DNA of 60,145 nucleotides from Cytophagales bacterium (GTDB taxonomy: Bacteria > Bacteroidota > Bacteroidia > Cytophagales > Cyclobacteriaceae). Under the pieces are notes generated by a model. It ran no database searches, was not told the DNA's origin, and saw only the letters and a program-made list of their open reading frames with translations. The stretch lies in contig JAKSDO010000242.1 of NCBI GenBank assembly GCA_022360055.1, positions 1 through 60,145 of the forward strand, in the 5' to 3' direction. The number at the start of each line of letters is the position of its first letter. Position 1 is the first letter of the stretch. The translations under genes were made by a program, and so were the position numbers. Shown here piece by piece: positions 1 through 9,002 of this stretch.

Positions 1-1017
1 AATATTGTCAATTGTGCCTATGTCAGCTTTCTGATTACGATGACCTATATTGATAAAAAATGAGCCAGAAGAGTTTTTGACGGTGACATTAGATATTTCT
101 ACATCTTTCATATAACCGCCATCTACGACCATTAGTGCAATTGCAGAACGAAAGGTATCATATATGTAAAGGTTATCAACCTTTATATTTTTAAAACCTC
201 CACGAGAAGCTGTCCCTAACTTAAAAGCACTTGAGCCCGAACTGACTTTGCAATTCCTGATCTCAATATTTTCGCATATGCGTGAACTGTCGTGAGATTT
301 CAAACAAATCCCATCATCTTCGCTAATGATATCACAATCTTCAACGACTACATTGGTGCAGTCGACAAGATCCAAACCGTCATTGTTCCAATATTTAGTA
401 CATCTAACTTTGACTCCTTTCAGCAAGAGAGAATCACAATTGATATACGTTTGCGTCCACCCTGAAGCATTTCGTAGGGTGACATTTTGAATGGTAACAT
501 TGGTAACATTGGTGAATTCAATCAACTGTGGACGAACATCTTCGTCGGGACGGTTGCGGTTATAGTAGGAAGCTTCAATTTCACCACGTGTGAGCTTTGT
601 CATGACATCATCGACTAAATCCAATGCTTGTCCATCAATAACGCCTTCTCCGGAAATGCGCACGTTCTTAGCATCCAGGGAAAGAATCAGCGCATACCAA
701 TGGCTCCCTTGTTTGTAGTGATTGAAGTCAGTACTACCTAAGAGCACAGCGTCTTCTTCCAATCTCAATTCCACATTATCTTTAAGTACTATACTCCCAG
801 TCACGAAATTGCCTTCAGGAATTACCACGCTCCCTCCGCCATAAGCCGCTACTTGATCAATAGCTGCTTGAATAGATTCCGTATTGAGTGTTTTTGCGTC
901 TCCAATCGCACCAAATTCCCTTATGTCAACGGTATTCTTGCTCACGCAAGAAATAATAAGTGCGGTGTTAATGAGAAAAAACGTGAGTAATAATGTCTTC
1001 ATCATTTGATTAAGCAT
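1..1017 (-). CDS. GH28-like polygalacturonase-type lipoprotein (3' end outside window)
   Basis: A right-handed beta-helix glycoside hydrolase of the GH28 (polygalacturonase/rhamnogalacturonase) type, read on the minus strand and cut off by the window edge after about 339 codons. Three in-frame ATGs lie at 1017, 1005 and 1002, directly after a TAA. The N-terminus is a short hydrophobic segment ending in IISC, a plausible lipobox. The opening VDIREFGAIGD and the text NNDGLDLVDC and SEDDGICLKS match the NxD and DD catalytic blocks of GH28. The usual GHG block is replaced by a GSSAFKLG-like stretch, so the substrate may differ from plain homogalacturonan. It lies 180 bases downstream of susD and is probably the last member visible of the sigma-fecR-susC-susD unit. 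Family is fairly sure, specificity is not. Confidence 0.85.
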   Translation of the reverse strand, partial: MLNQMMKTLLLTFFLINTALIISCVSKNTVDIREFGAIGDAKTLNTESIQAAIDQVAAYGGGSVVIPEGNFVTGSIVLKDNVELRLEEDAVLLGSTDFNHYKQGSHWYALILSLDAKNVRISGEGVIDGQALDLVDDVMTKLTRGEIEASYYNRNRPDEDVRPQLIEFTNVTNVTIQNVTLRNASGWTQTYINCDSLLLKGVKVRCTKYWNNDGLDLVDCTNVVVEDCDIISEDDGICLKSHDSSRICENIEIRNCKVSSGSSAFKLGTASRGGFKNIKVDNLYIYDTFRSAIALMVVDGGYMKDVEISNVTVKNSSGSFFINIGHRNQKADIGTIDNI

Positions 1018-1116
1018 TTAAATATTTATTGATTTAACCTTTCCTTGTTAATAGAAGGCGGGTTTCACTGAAATCTTTGAACAGCCCTGGAGGACTGGAT
1101 TTTTGATAGAGATTAA

Positions 1117-1154
1117 TACCCACTACAATGCTTAAAAATTTATTGCAGTGGGTA
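1117..1154 (-). terminator. Stem-loop after the left susD
   Basis: A perfect 8-base inverted repeat (TACCCACT and AGTGGGTA) with four further inner pairs (CAAT/ATTG) lies 44 bases past the susD stop on the transcribed strand. No strong U-tract follows, so it could be a weak terminator or a 3'-end stabilising or processing hairpin that lowers expression of the downstream GH28-like gene relative to susCD. Confidence 0.45.
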
Positions 1155-1197
1155 TACATGAAAATGTAATTTTATTCTAAATCCATTAACAACTAGT

Positions 1198-2886
1198 TCA
1201 CCAACCAGGGTTTTGTGACAAATCAGGATTCAAATCCCTCTCAGTCTCTGGTATCGGCCATAGGAAATATCCCGGAAAAGATCTCCTGTTATCAATGAGA
1301 TTAGCATTTGTGAAATCTCGTATTTCTTCATCTAATGAACTCAAATTAAAGGAAGGATCACCATCATACCATCTTCTAAAATCTGAATAATAAATGCCTT
1401 CTGCAGCTAATTCTATCATCCTTTCTTCTCTTATCAATTGCCTGATCTCTTCCTGAGTTCCAACTGAAATACCGGCAATACCAGCACGTGTTCTTACAGC
1501 ATTGAAAGCCTCATACAGGGGATCTGCTGCATTTGCTGCATACGCTGCATTTGCCTCATTTCTAGCCTCCGCATACATCAATAGTACATCTGCATACCTA
1601 ATAACTGGATAATCAATTGCTGAATGCCTACGTACCGGACTTTCTTCTCCCATATTTACGAATTTACGCCATGCATAATGATCATTCGTATTATTTACAG
1701 TTCTCATACATTCGTATGGTTCTGTTTCCGTATCTCTTGGATATCGGTACTCATAAGTCTTATTTCCCCTCCCTACAAACAAAGCAAAAGGACGGATAAT
1801 ACTTGCTTCTAATCTGGGATCCCTGTCTGCAAACATTAAATTGACATCATCTCTATTTGACCAATCAAACGGCCTGCCATTATCGGCCTCAAAATCCGCC
1901 AAGAATTGATCTATATCAAACCTCGAACCGTCTATCATTCTATATGAATTAACAAAGAAGTTAGTGGGTATAGAACTATTTTTTGCATTACTTCTGCTTG
2001 AGGCATTTCCATATCTTAAATCACGCCAGCCACCAAAATTCTGAATTCCTTCATTCTGCAAAGCAAAAATCACTTCCCTGTTTTTTTCTCCCGAGGTTTG
2101 GAACATACTACCATAATCATCATGTAATTGGTAATCGCCGGAAGCAATCACTTGCTCAAACATATCCGCCGCTTCTGACCATTGCTTATTATATAAATAA
2201 ACTTTTCCTAGTAACGCCATGGCTGCACCTTTTGACGCTCTACCATCTGAAATTGCTCCACCTGTACTTCGAAGCTTTGCAATGGCATCATTTAGGTCTT
2301 CTATGATTACTGCCCTGACCTCAGAAGGCTTACTTCGAGGTTCATACGTTTGTGTAAACGAAGTAGGTTCTATATACAGTGGTACACCATCATATTTTGA
2401 ATCGTCCTGACCTCCATAATAATTCAACAAATCAAAATAAAACAACGCTCTTAAGAATCGCGCTTCCCCGATCAACTGATTTTTAAGATCCTCGTCATTC
2501 ATTTGAATATCAGGAATATTGACGAGTGCCTCGTTGGCCCTACCTATACCACGATAGAGTGTTTCCCAGCGGTCATTGTATAAACGTGTTCTACTGTCAG
2601 AATTGCCTGAAACAATACTATATAGTTGCCAGGTATCCCAATTCGCACTTCCTCCATAGCGGTATGCCATTGGAGTAAGTACATCGTCCATTCCCAATTC
2701 ATTGATATAGGGCTGTCTTCTCATCACATTATAAATTGCATTGACACCTAAAACAGCATGATCCTCCGTTTGCCAAAAAACATTACCGGCGATTGAATCC
2801 TGAGGTGAAGTTTCTAAAAAATCCTCACAACCGACTGATAAGAAAACAACTATTAATGATAAAATCTTATACGTTTTCATTTGCAA
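1198..2886 (-). CDS. SusD/RagB-family starch-binding-type outer-membrane lipoprotein
   Basis: Surface glycan-binding partner of the adjacent SusC transporter, 562 residues, typical of the family. The signal peptide ends in LSVGC, so Cys20 should be lipidated, and the mature protein starts with EDFLETSPQ, the standard SusD opening. Tetratricopeptide-like helices follow (for example LIGEARFLRALFYFDLL), and the C-terminal RagB/SusD part carries YADVLLMYAEARNE and the usual ending WPIPETERDLNPDLSQNPGW. It starts 5 bases after the susC stop, so the two are clearly co-transcribed. A second ATG two codons in is an equally good start. The bound sugar cannot be read from the sequence. Confidence 0.97.
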   Translation of the reverse strand: MQMKTYKILSLIVVFLSVGCEDFLETSPQDSIAGNVFWQTEDHAVLGVNAIYNVMRRQPYINELGMDDVLTPMAYRYGGSANWDTWQLYSIVSGNSDSRTRLYNDRWETLYRGIGRANEALVNIPDIQMNDEDLKNQLIGEARFLRALFYFDLLNYYGGQDDSKYDGVPLYIEPTSFTQTYEPRSKPSEVRAVIIEDLNDAIAKLRSTGGAISDGRASKGAAMALLGKVYLYNKQWSEAADMFEQVIASGDYQLHDDYGSMFQTSGEKNREVIFALQNEGIQNFGGWRDLRYGNASSRSNAKNSSIPTNFFVNSYRMIDGSRFDIDQFLADFEADNGRPFDWSNRDDVNLMFADRDPRLEASIIRPFALFVGRGNKTYEYRYPRDTETEPYECMRTVNNTNDHYAWRKFVNMGEESPVRRHSAIDYPVIRYADVLLMYAEARNEANAAYAANAADPLYEAFNAVRTRAGIAGISVGTQEEIRQLIREERMIELAAEGIYYSDFRRWYDGDPSFNLSSLDEEIRDFTNANLIDNRRSFPGYFLWPIPETERDLNPDLSQNPGW

Positions 2887-2891
2887 TAATT

Positions 2892-5800
2892 TTAAAAGTT
2901 TACATTCAATCCCATTGTCAATCTTCTCATTATTGGATAATTCACTCCTAACATTTCAGGATCAAACCCTTTAAACTCCGAAGATTTTATTGTAAAAAAG
3001 TTTTCAGCGCTTACATAAACTCTGAATCTAGTCAGTCGGACTTTCTCAACGATCGACACAGGTAATGAATATCCTAAGGTTATGTTTTTGATTCTCAAAA
3101 ATGATGCGTTCATCAACCAAAAATCATTGGCGACAGTATTATTAGGAGTACCATCCGAAGTGAGACGTGGGAAATCTGCATTTGGATTTTCAGGAGTCCA
3201 TGCATTTAATGCTGCTGTAGAAACTAATCTTCCATTTCTCAGATCAGAAGTATACCATACATTATTAAAATAGGTTTCAACCCCTGCTAATCCCTGACCC
3301 AAAATGTTCAGATCGAAGTTCTTATATCCTAAATCAATGGAAAACCCAAAAGTATATTCGGGAATCTGAGATCCACTTGCAACACGATCGTCATCATTAA
3401 TTTCCATGTGTCCCTCTTCACCTGGCTGCTGCTGGTCTTTGTAAATGAAATCACCCGGAGATGGCATAGGTGAAAATGTATATCCGGCAGCAACCATTTC
3501 GTCAATTCTTTCTTGGGTTGCTATACTTTCCACTTCACGAACAAACCACGTACCAAATGGAAGCCCCTCCTGCAATATTTGATTATTACTTCGTGTTCCT
3601 GCACCTCCAAGGTACTTGACAACCTCATTTTGAATGTAAGAAAAATTCCCGTTAAATGAATACCTCAAATTGCCAATTTGATCTCTCCAACTTAATGTCA
3701 ACTCTATACCTTTGTTATCTACAATTCCTGCATTTTGAGGTGGAGCAGTGATTCCTCCATTGACTCCAGGAATCGGTAGATCAACCAAGATATCCTCTGT
3801 TCTTCTGTTAAACCAATCAAAGTCAATTCCTAACCTTGAATCAAGGAACAAGCTTTCGAATCCAATATTCGTTTGTGTAGTAGTTTCCCAACGAAGTACA
3901 TCATTAGGAATAGCTCCAAAAGCAGCTCCAGAGACGATAGTCCCTCCAAAGACATAAGGACTTAGTGTGTATAAAGGTTGTGTTCCGTAATCGGAAACTT
4001 GATTATTCCCTAATTGTCCCCATGAGGCTCTTAGTTTTAAATCACTAAACAGATTCACATTACTCATGAAGTCTTCATTGGTAATTCGCCACCCTGCTGA
4101 AAACGCAGGAAAAACTCCCCATCGTTCGCCTTCCGAGAACCTAGAAGAACCGTCATATCTTAAATTAGCTTCAAAAAGGTATTTTTCTTTAAAGTTATAG
4201 TTGATTCGTCCAAAGATTGAACGCATTGCTCTATCTTCAAAATTACCTCTGACTACTACATCTTCTCCTGAGACGGCATCAAAAACGGTAGTTTCATCGG
4301 CAAGTAGGTCCTGTTTAAAAGCACCAAGATTTCTTGCCGTTTCATATTCCTGGTTAAAACCAATAATGGTTTTGAAGTTGTGATTATCAGCAATTGTTTT
4401 TGTATATGTCAAATACGAATCGAAAATAGTTCTATAGTATTTTCTGTATTCTTCTTCTAATGCTGTTTTATTATTACTTTGTCTGATAATAGTATTATCT
4501 CTCAGATTCCATACATCCGCAAAAAATTGCTGTGTAATGGCGTAATCATATTGAATAGCTGGCGAATAACTGGTAGTCAAAGTAAGTCCTTCCGTAAATT
4601 TCATAGTAGTATAAAATTTCGCCAATATTTTAGTGATATTTTGGGAAGACTCTCCATTATCAAAGTTTGTTTCAATATTATTCACCGAAGCATCTTCTCC
4701 ATCAACCCAGGGGCCACCAACTCGACCTAGTGGATCGCGTGGCAATAATCCAGGAACAGAATTCCCTATGTACCCCAGATATCTTGAAACTGTGTTACCT
4801 GGTGTTCCCTCATCTGACCAAAAGCCAAAAATGTTTGCTCCAACTGATAACCAGTTATTCATATCAGCATTGATATTTGATCTAACAGAATATCTCCTAA
4901 AGTCTGTTTCTTTCATATTTCCCTGATTATCCAGAAAATTAGCTGAGAACATGTAGCGAACCTTTTCAGAACCACCTGTTGCGGATACATTGTGTCTTTG
5001 AATTAATGCGGGTCCAAAGGCTTCTTCAAACCAATTGGTGTTGGGATAAAGAATAGGATCAGTACCGGTGCGATAATCATCAATGGTCGCCGGGCTGAAT
5101 ATTTCAGGCCTTCCGGTATTTGTCCTGGCCTGATTGATTAGCTCCATGTGTGTTGGATAATCCCAAACCATATCGACAGGTAAGGCTGGGTCTTGTACAC
5201 CAAGATACCCATTATAAGAGAAGTTTACTTTTCCAGTTGAACCTGTTTTGGTTGTAATAAGAATAACGCCATTTGCTGCACGAGATCCATAAATAGCAGC
5301 CGAAGCAGCATCTTTCAAAATAGTTATACTTTTTATATTCTCAGGAATTACATCGGATAAAGTACCAACCAAACCATCAATAACCACCAAAGGACTTGAA
5401 TTATTTAATGTTCCGACTCCTCTAACTAGAATTGAACCACTTTCATCTCCTGGTTTACCTGATGATTGAGATATAGTTACACCTGCAGCCTGACCTGCTA
5501 ATCCTTGGGAAATATTGGTGATCGGTCTGGTTTGACCTAGTTCTTCAAAATCGACAGATGCGACAGAACCTGTTTGGTTTACTTTCTTTTGTGTTCCGTA
5601 GCCAATCACTACTACTTCTGCCAGGGACTGGATATCAGGTACCATTGTCAGATCGATAACTGTTCTGTTACCCACTGTCATTTCCTCTTGTACAAAACCC
5701 ATGAAGCTATAGATCAGAATGGATTCCTCAGAAGGAACTTCGAGTACATAATTTCCTTCTGCATCGGTAATAGTACCTGTAGTAGTACCTTTTATTATCA

Positions 5801-6269
5801 CACTTACTCCTGGTAAAGGCTCACTACCTTCTTCGGAAATTACTCTTCCTGTAATTGTAATATTTTGAAGGGTTTCTCTTATTATTGATTCTACAAGAGG
5901 ATACCCTACAGCAGAACTTTTAACATGTATGGTTTCATTTACTCTTTTGAATGAAACACCCGATTGCTCTGCAATAGACATGAGCACCTGTTCGAGTGTT
6001 CTTTTTTGGCGGTCAAGAGAAATCTTGTAATCAGGTAATTCATCTAATAAATAAGCAAAATTAAAATCTGTAACCTTTTCAAGCTTTCTAAATGTCTCCT
6101 CTAAAGAGACCTTGTTGAAACTGATGTTAAGATCAATTTCATTAAGCATTCTTACTTGCGCATCCGAATTATAAGATAAAGCGAACGTGCAAAATATGCC
6201 TTGCAAGATAAATGAATAAACTGCATACTTCGACATATTAATCAATGTTTTTAGTAAATTTGATTTCAT
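2892..6269 (-). CDS. SusC/RagA TonB-linked outer-membrane transporter with STN signalling domain
   Basis: TonB-dependent importer of glycan fragments, 1125 residues. In order: signal peptide (about 1-38), STN secretin/TonB N-terminal domain (about 45-118, LDRQKRTLEQVL and SGVSFKRVNETIHV), carboxypeptidase-like regulatory domain (about 135-215), plug starting at VVIGYGTQKKVNQTGSV with GVGTLNNSSPLVVIDG, then a beta-barrel ending in the aromatic-terminated LTMGLNVNF. The STN domain is the hallmark of transporters that signal to a FecR anti-sigma factor, and such a factor is encoded just upstream. The second SusC in this window lacks the STN domain. Substrate is unknown, though the sulfatase-rich neighbourhood suggests sulfated oligosaccharides. 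Confidence 0.97.
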   Translation of the reverse strand: MKSNLLKTLINMSKYAVYSFILQGIFCTFALSYNSDAQVRMLNEIDLNISFNKVSLEETFRKLEKVTDFNFAYLLDELPDYKISLDRQKRTLEQVLMSIAEQSGVSFKRVNETIHVKSSAVGYPLVESIIRETLQNITITGRVISEEGSEPLPGVSVIIKGTTTGTITDAEGNYVLEVPSEESILIYSFMGFVQEEMTVGNRTVIDLTMVPDIQSLAEVVVIGYGTQKKVNQTGSVASVDFEELGQTRPITNISQGLAGQAAGVTISQSSGKPGDESGSILVRGVGTLNNSSPLVVIDGLVGTLSDVIPENIKSITILKDAASAAIYGSRAANGVILITTKTGSTGKVNFSYNGYLGVQDPALPVDMVWDYPTHMELINQARTNTGRPEIFSPATIDDYRTGTDPILYPNTNWFEEAFGPALIQRHNVSATGGSEKVRYMFSANFLDNQGNMKETDFRRYSVRSNINADMNNWLSVGANIFGFWSDEGTPGNTVSRYLGYIGNSVPGLLPRDPLGRVGGPWVDGEDASVNNIETNFDNGESSQNITKILAKFYTTMKFTEGLTLTTSYSPAIQYDYAITQQFFADVWNLRDNTIIRQSNNKTALEEEYRKYYRTIFDSYLTYTKTIADNHNFKTIIGFNQEYETARNLGAFKQDLLADETTVFDAVSGEDVVVRGNFEDRAMRSIFGRINYNFKEKYLFEANLRYDGSSRFSEGERWGVFPAFSAGWRITNEDFMSNVNLFSDLKLRASWGQLGNNQVSDYGTQPLYTLSPYVFGGTIVSGAAFGAIPNDVLRWETTTQTNIGFESLFLDSRLGIDFDWFNRRTEDILVDLPIPGVNGGITAPPQNAGIVDNKGIELTLSWRDQIGNLRYSFNGNFSYIQNEVVKYLGGAGTRSNNQILQEGLPFGTWFVREVESIATQERIDEMVAAGYTFSPMPSPGDFIYKDQQQPGEEGHMEINDDDRVASGSQIPEYTFGFSIDLGYKNFDLNILGQGLAGVETYFNNVWYTSDLRNGRLVSTAALNAWTPENPNADFPRLTSDGTPNNTVANDFWLMNASFLRIKNITLGYSLPVSIVEKVRLTRFRVYVSAENFFTIKSSEFKGFDPEMLGVNYPIMRRLTMGLNVNF

Positions 6270-6308
6270 AATTAAGTTAAATAAGGTAAGTAATTATCTT
6301 AGATGATT

Positions 6309-6365
6309 AGCCCAGTTAGACTAAATGGACATTTGGCGATGCGTTTAGGATCTCTGGGCTTTTTT
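6309..6365. other. Structured inverted repeat between fecR and susC
   Basis: Nested pairing: AGCCCAG (6309-6315) with CTGGGCT (6354-6360), then AGA/TCT, then CTAAATG with CGTTTAG (one G-T wobble), leaving a loop of about 14 bases. In plus orientation it is followed by six T, like an intrinsic terminator. In the transcribed minus direction it has no U-tract, so it would be a stable hairpin in the fecR-susC leader. Either a + strand terminator or an RNA element separating regulator from transporter expression. Confidence 0.45.
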
Positions 6366-6394
6366 AATTGCCTTTAGCTTGTTTCCATAATCTT

Positions 6395-7414
6395 TTATTT
6401 TTTGTTTGAACTTAGAGTAACAGTTTTATTATTTATTTGATATTTAAAATCATATAAATAGGAGAGGCCATCCAATACATTGCTGAGTGATGAATCCAGG
6501 TACCTTCCTGAAAACTTTTTGTTGAAATTGTTTGTGCTGTCTTTAATAATAAATTCTACACCATACCACTTACTTAATTTGTCAGATATTTGAGCAAAAT
6601 TCTCTCCCCTTATAACCAGAATATTGTCCTTCCATCCGTATTCTTCTTCCCAATTGAAACTTTCCTTTATCATTGAGCTGTCATCAGATCTATATGAAAT
6701 TTTTTCTCCAGGTGCGAGATCCTGAAGATTAATTCCGTCACTTACCGCTACTTTTCCAGTAGCCACGGCAACGACTGATTGTTCATTTGGATAAGATTTC
6801 ACATTAAAGGAAGTCCCTAAAACCTGAACCTGAATATCCTTCGTTCTTACGAGAAAAGGTTTAGATGCATCTTTTGCTACATCAAAAAACGCCTCACCAT
6901 ACAATGCTACTTCCCTTTTTTCATTAGTAAAGCTTTCCGGGACAATAATTTTGCTGTCCGAATTTAGCTTTACTGTAGTGCCATCTGGAAGTGTTGTTGT
7001 GAATTTCTGTCCGGGTAAGCATACTTTCTCTATCATCCTGACTTCCTTGATTTCTGTTTGCTCGATACCATTTCTGAAATTTACCTGATATATCAATACA
7101 CCAATTACAGTGCAAATTAAAAATATAACAGCTGCCCTTAACCAATACCGATTATGTTTAGTAGCCTGTATAATGCTGGTCTCGCCAGTATTTATACGAT
7201 TAAGTAAATCATCCCAAACATCATGACGAATTTTCGATCTTTCTTCAGATTCAGGATTGACGAATGACAGCTTTAGTTGAGAAAAAGTTTTTCTGTTTTT
7301 TGGATTTGCATTTAACCAAGCCTCAAGTTTGGCGCTCTCGGAAGAAGAAATTTCTTCGTTGGTGCATTGCTTGAATAATATATCCTCAATATCTGGCTCT
7401 AGTTCCAAATTCAT
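6395..7414 (-). CDS. FecR-family anti-sigma factor
   Basis: Inner-membrane anti-sigma regulator, 339 residues. Residues 1-85 form a cytoplasmic sigma-binding part. A transmembrane segment covers about 89-107 (AVIFLICTVIGVLIYQV). The periplasmic FecR domain (about 118-235) carries the family text LPDGTTVKLNSDSKI and GEAFFDVAKDASKPF. A C-terminal STN-like subdomain (about 265-335, ISDKLSKWYGVEF) follows. By family knowledge, substrate loading of the STN-bearing SusC is relayed to this protein, which then frees or activates the sigma factor encoded 182 bases upstream. It precedes susC by 125 bases. Confidence 0.95.
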   Translation of the reverse strand: MNLELEPDIEDILFKQCTNEEISSSESAKLEAWLNANPKNRKTFSQLKLSFVNPESEERSKIRHDVWDDLLNRINTGETSIIQATKHNRYWLRAAVIFLICTVIGVLIYQVNFRNGIEQTEIKEVRMIEKVCLPGQKFTTTLPDGTTVKLNSDSKIIVPESFTNEKREVALYGEAFFDVAKDASKPFLVRTKDIQVQVLGTSFNVKSYPNEQSVVAVATGKVAVSDGINLQDLAPGEKISYRSDDSSMIKESFNWEEEYGWKDNILVIRGENFAQISDKLSKWYGVEFIIKDSTNNFNKKFSGRYLDSSLSNVLDGLSYLYDFKYQINNKTVTLSSNKK

Positions 7415-7596
7415 AATTTTTCGATAATCAATAGTAAGAGTATTTTACATTAAAAAAGGGTAGGTGAGATCGGAATATTTGCATATATTTCAATAAATAT
7501 AGCTAATTTCGATGATATTTTTAGTTAACTATAAGAATTAATGAAAATATCGTAAATATTTGTCGGATTTCTGCTAGAGTAATTGGAGTGAGAATT

Positions 7597-8214
7597 CTAG
7601 GGCAATCGAAACAGTATATCAATAATCCCAATAATAACGACCCCGGATAATCCAGAAGAATACATATTTACAGTATTTGAAACTGCCTGGTAACTTTCCA
7701 GTTCTGTTATGATCTTTTTAATGGCAGTTTTCATGTGATACTTCACAGTATCCTTTGATATTCCTAGCTCGTGCGCAACCTGATCATATTTTTTGCCATC
7801 CTGCTTTATCATTTGAAAGACCAATTTGCATTGTGGAGGGAGTTGATCTATTGTCTTTTTTAGAAATCTATCCAGTTCCTTTCCAATAAGTAATTCTTCA
7901 GGATCCACGTAGTCGATGGAGGATATAACATTGTTATAGCTTTCGGTATTGAATCGAATCGGATCACAGGAGAGCGATCTGATAGCCTGATTTTTAACAC
8001 ATGTAAAAAGATAGGACTTAAGCTCTTTAATAGAATGGAAATCTGTTTTGGTATTCCAAAGGTTATAAAAGACATCTGATATAACTTCCTTTGCTGTGCT
8101 TTTACATTTAGTGATTACTAACGCATAGGCATACAATCGATCAAAATATTCTCTATAGATTTCCTCAAAATATTCTTCACGTGTTTTTTTTGAGAGTGTT
8201 CTGATCTTTACCAT
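7597..8214 (-). CDS. ECF RNA polymerase sigma-70 factor, FecI-like
   Basis: Extracytoplasmic-function sigma factor, 205 residues. Region 2 is at about 13-75 (YFDRLYAYALVITKC, VFYNLWN), with a region 4 helix-turn-helix at about 120-172 (LPPQCKLVFQMIKQDG, ELGISKDTVKYHMKTA). It should direct transcription of the adjacent fecR-susC-susD-GH28 unit when FecR signals substrate. The last 20 or so residues form a hydrophobic tail (GVVIIGIIDILF) beyond region 4, which could insert in or touch the membrane. Such tails occur in some Bacteroidota FecI-like factors. It is the first gene of the left PUL unit. Confidence 0.95.
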   Translation of the reverse strand: MVKIRTLSKKTREEYFEEIYREYFDRLYAYALVITKCKSTAKEVISDVFYNLWNTKTDFHSIKELKSYLFTCVKNQAIRSLSCDPIRFNTESYNNVISSIDYVDPEELLIGKELDRFLKKTIDQLPPQCKLVFQMIKQDGKKYDQVAHELGISKDTVKYHMKTAIKKIITELESYQAVSNTVNMYSSGLSGVVIIGIIDILFRLP

Positions 8215-8707
8215 TTACCTTTGTACCAATCCACAATATGACAATATTAAAACGTCATTTTTTTATTATATAAATTTAATCAATTTTTTTTCGCCCAAGC
8301 AAAAAGTGGATTGATTTAGGGTAAAGGCTAAAAGATAGTACTTTAAGCCCCAAGTTGGAAATTAAATTGATATCCATGGAATCAGGTTCAATGCGCATAT
8401 AAGGAAGGTGTAAATGGCGGTGCTCGCACCTATGAAAAATACTACCCCGAGGTGTCGGGGCTGGAGATTATTCAAATGAACCTGAGGTTATAAGCAAAGA
8501 ACCTTCCTTTGGATTGAAATTTGGTTTTCTGAAAAACGAAAAAGTGGAAGTTCGTTCAGTGGAGAAAATTCCTGATGTAAAAATCATACCTGAAATTCTG
8601 ATATCATCCCAACTTTCGCACGAATTTCCAACTGCTTATGATCAATATGGCGTTTAGGAACTTCAGATAATACTAGCAAATCCTGAAATGGAGCAGTGTT
8701 TTTAAGT
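8215..8707. other. Decayed intergenic DNA left of the recombinase remnant
   Basis: No intact gene. The first 110 bases form the AT-rich upstream region of the sigma gene. At 8445-8460 there is a perfect six-base hairpin, CCCCGA-GGTG-TCGGGG. From about 8463 to 8657 on the plus strand one frame stays open for 64 codons to a TAG, with normal-looking composition (SFGLKFGFLKNEKVEVRS), but a TGA lies shortly upstream and no start codon is present. It looks like the tail of a decayed gene that I do not recognise. Confidence 0.5.
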
Positions 8708-8953
8708 ACTTCAAAGATCGAATAAGAATTTACCTATACTTTTCAAATGATGGCAAAATCACTGAAATCGGATACGACAAACCTCTCACCACCTATGCAG
8801 CCAGGCATTCTTACGCTACTATTCCAAAAAGCTCCACCTGGTTTTATTTCTGAAGCATTAGGCCACAAATCTCTCCAAACCACAGAAGCTTACCTGGACT
8901 CTTTTGAGGATGAAACAAGGCAAAAGTATGCGCAGATGCTGGTGCCGAAGTAG
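8708..8953 (+). pseudogene. Tyrosine recombinase (phage-type integrase), frameshifted C-terminal remnant
   Basis: Remnant of a site-specific recombinase of the Bacteroidota XerD-like type. One frame encodes the Arg-II region (PLTTYAARHSYAT). A frameshift near 8822-8832 then moves to the frame encoding GFISEALGHKSLQTTEAYLD, with the conserved His of LGH and the nucleophilic Tyr, ending in LVPK and a stop at 8953. The N-terminal SAM-like domain is absent. It is the only plus-strand coding trace in this part of a minus-strand region. A diverged copy of the same C-terminus lies at 39403-39534. Confidence 0.85.
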
Positions 8954-9002
8954 GAGTAAAAAAACGGAAGTTTTACTTTGTACTTTAAACTGACCAGACA
9001 CT

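Noticed and set aside
7484-7501. Perfect TATATTT/AAATATA hairpin between sigma and fecR genes
   Set aside because: It is made only of A and T in an AT-rich spacer, so it is expected by chance and too weak to call a terminator.
8747-8953. A complete small plus-strand gene starting at the ATG at 8747
   Set aside because: The first 25 codons are an out-of-frame reading of the recombinase Arg-II region; only the second part is meaningful, so it was called a pseudogene remnant.
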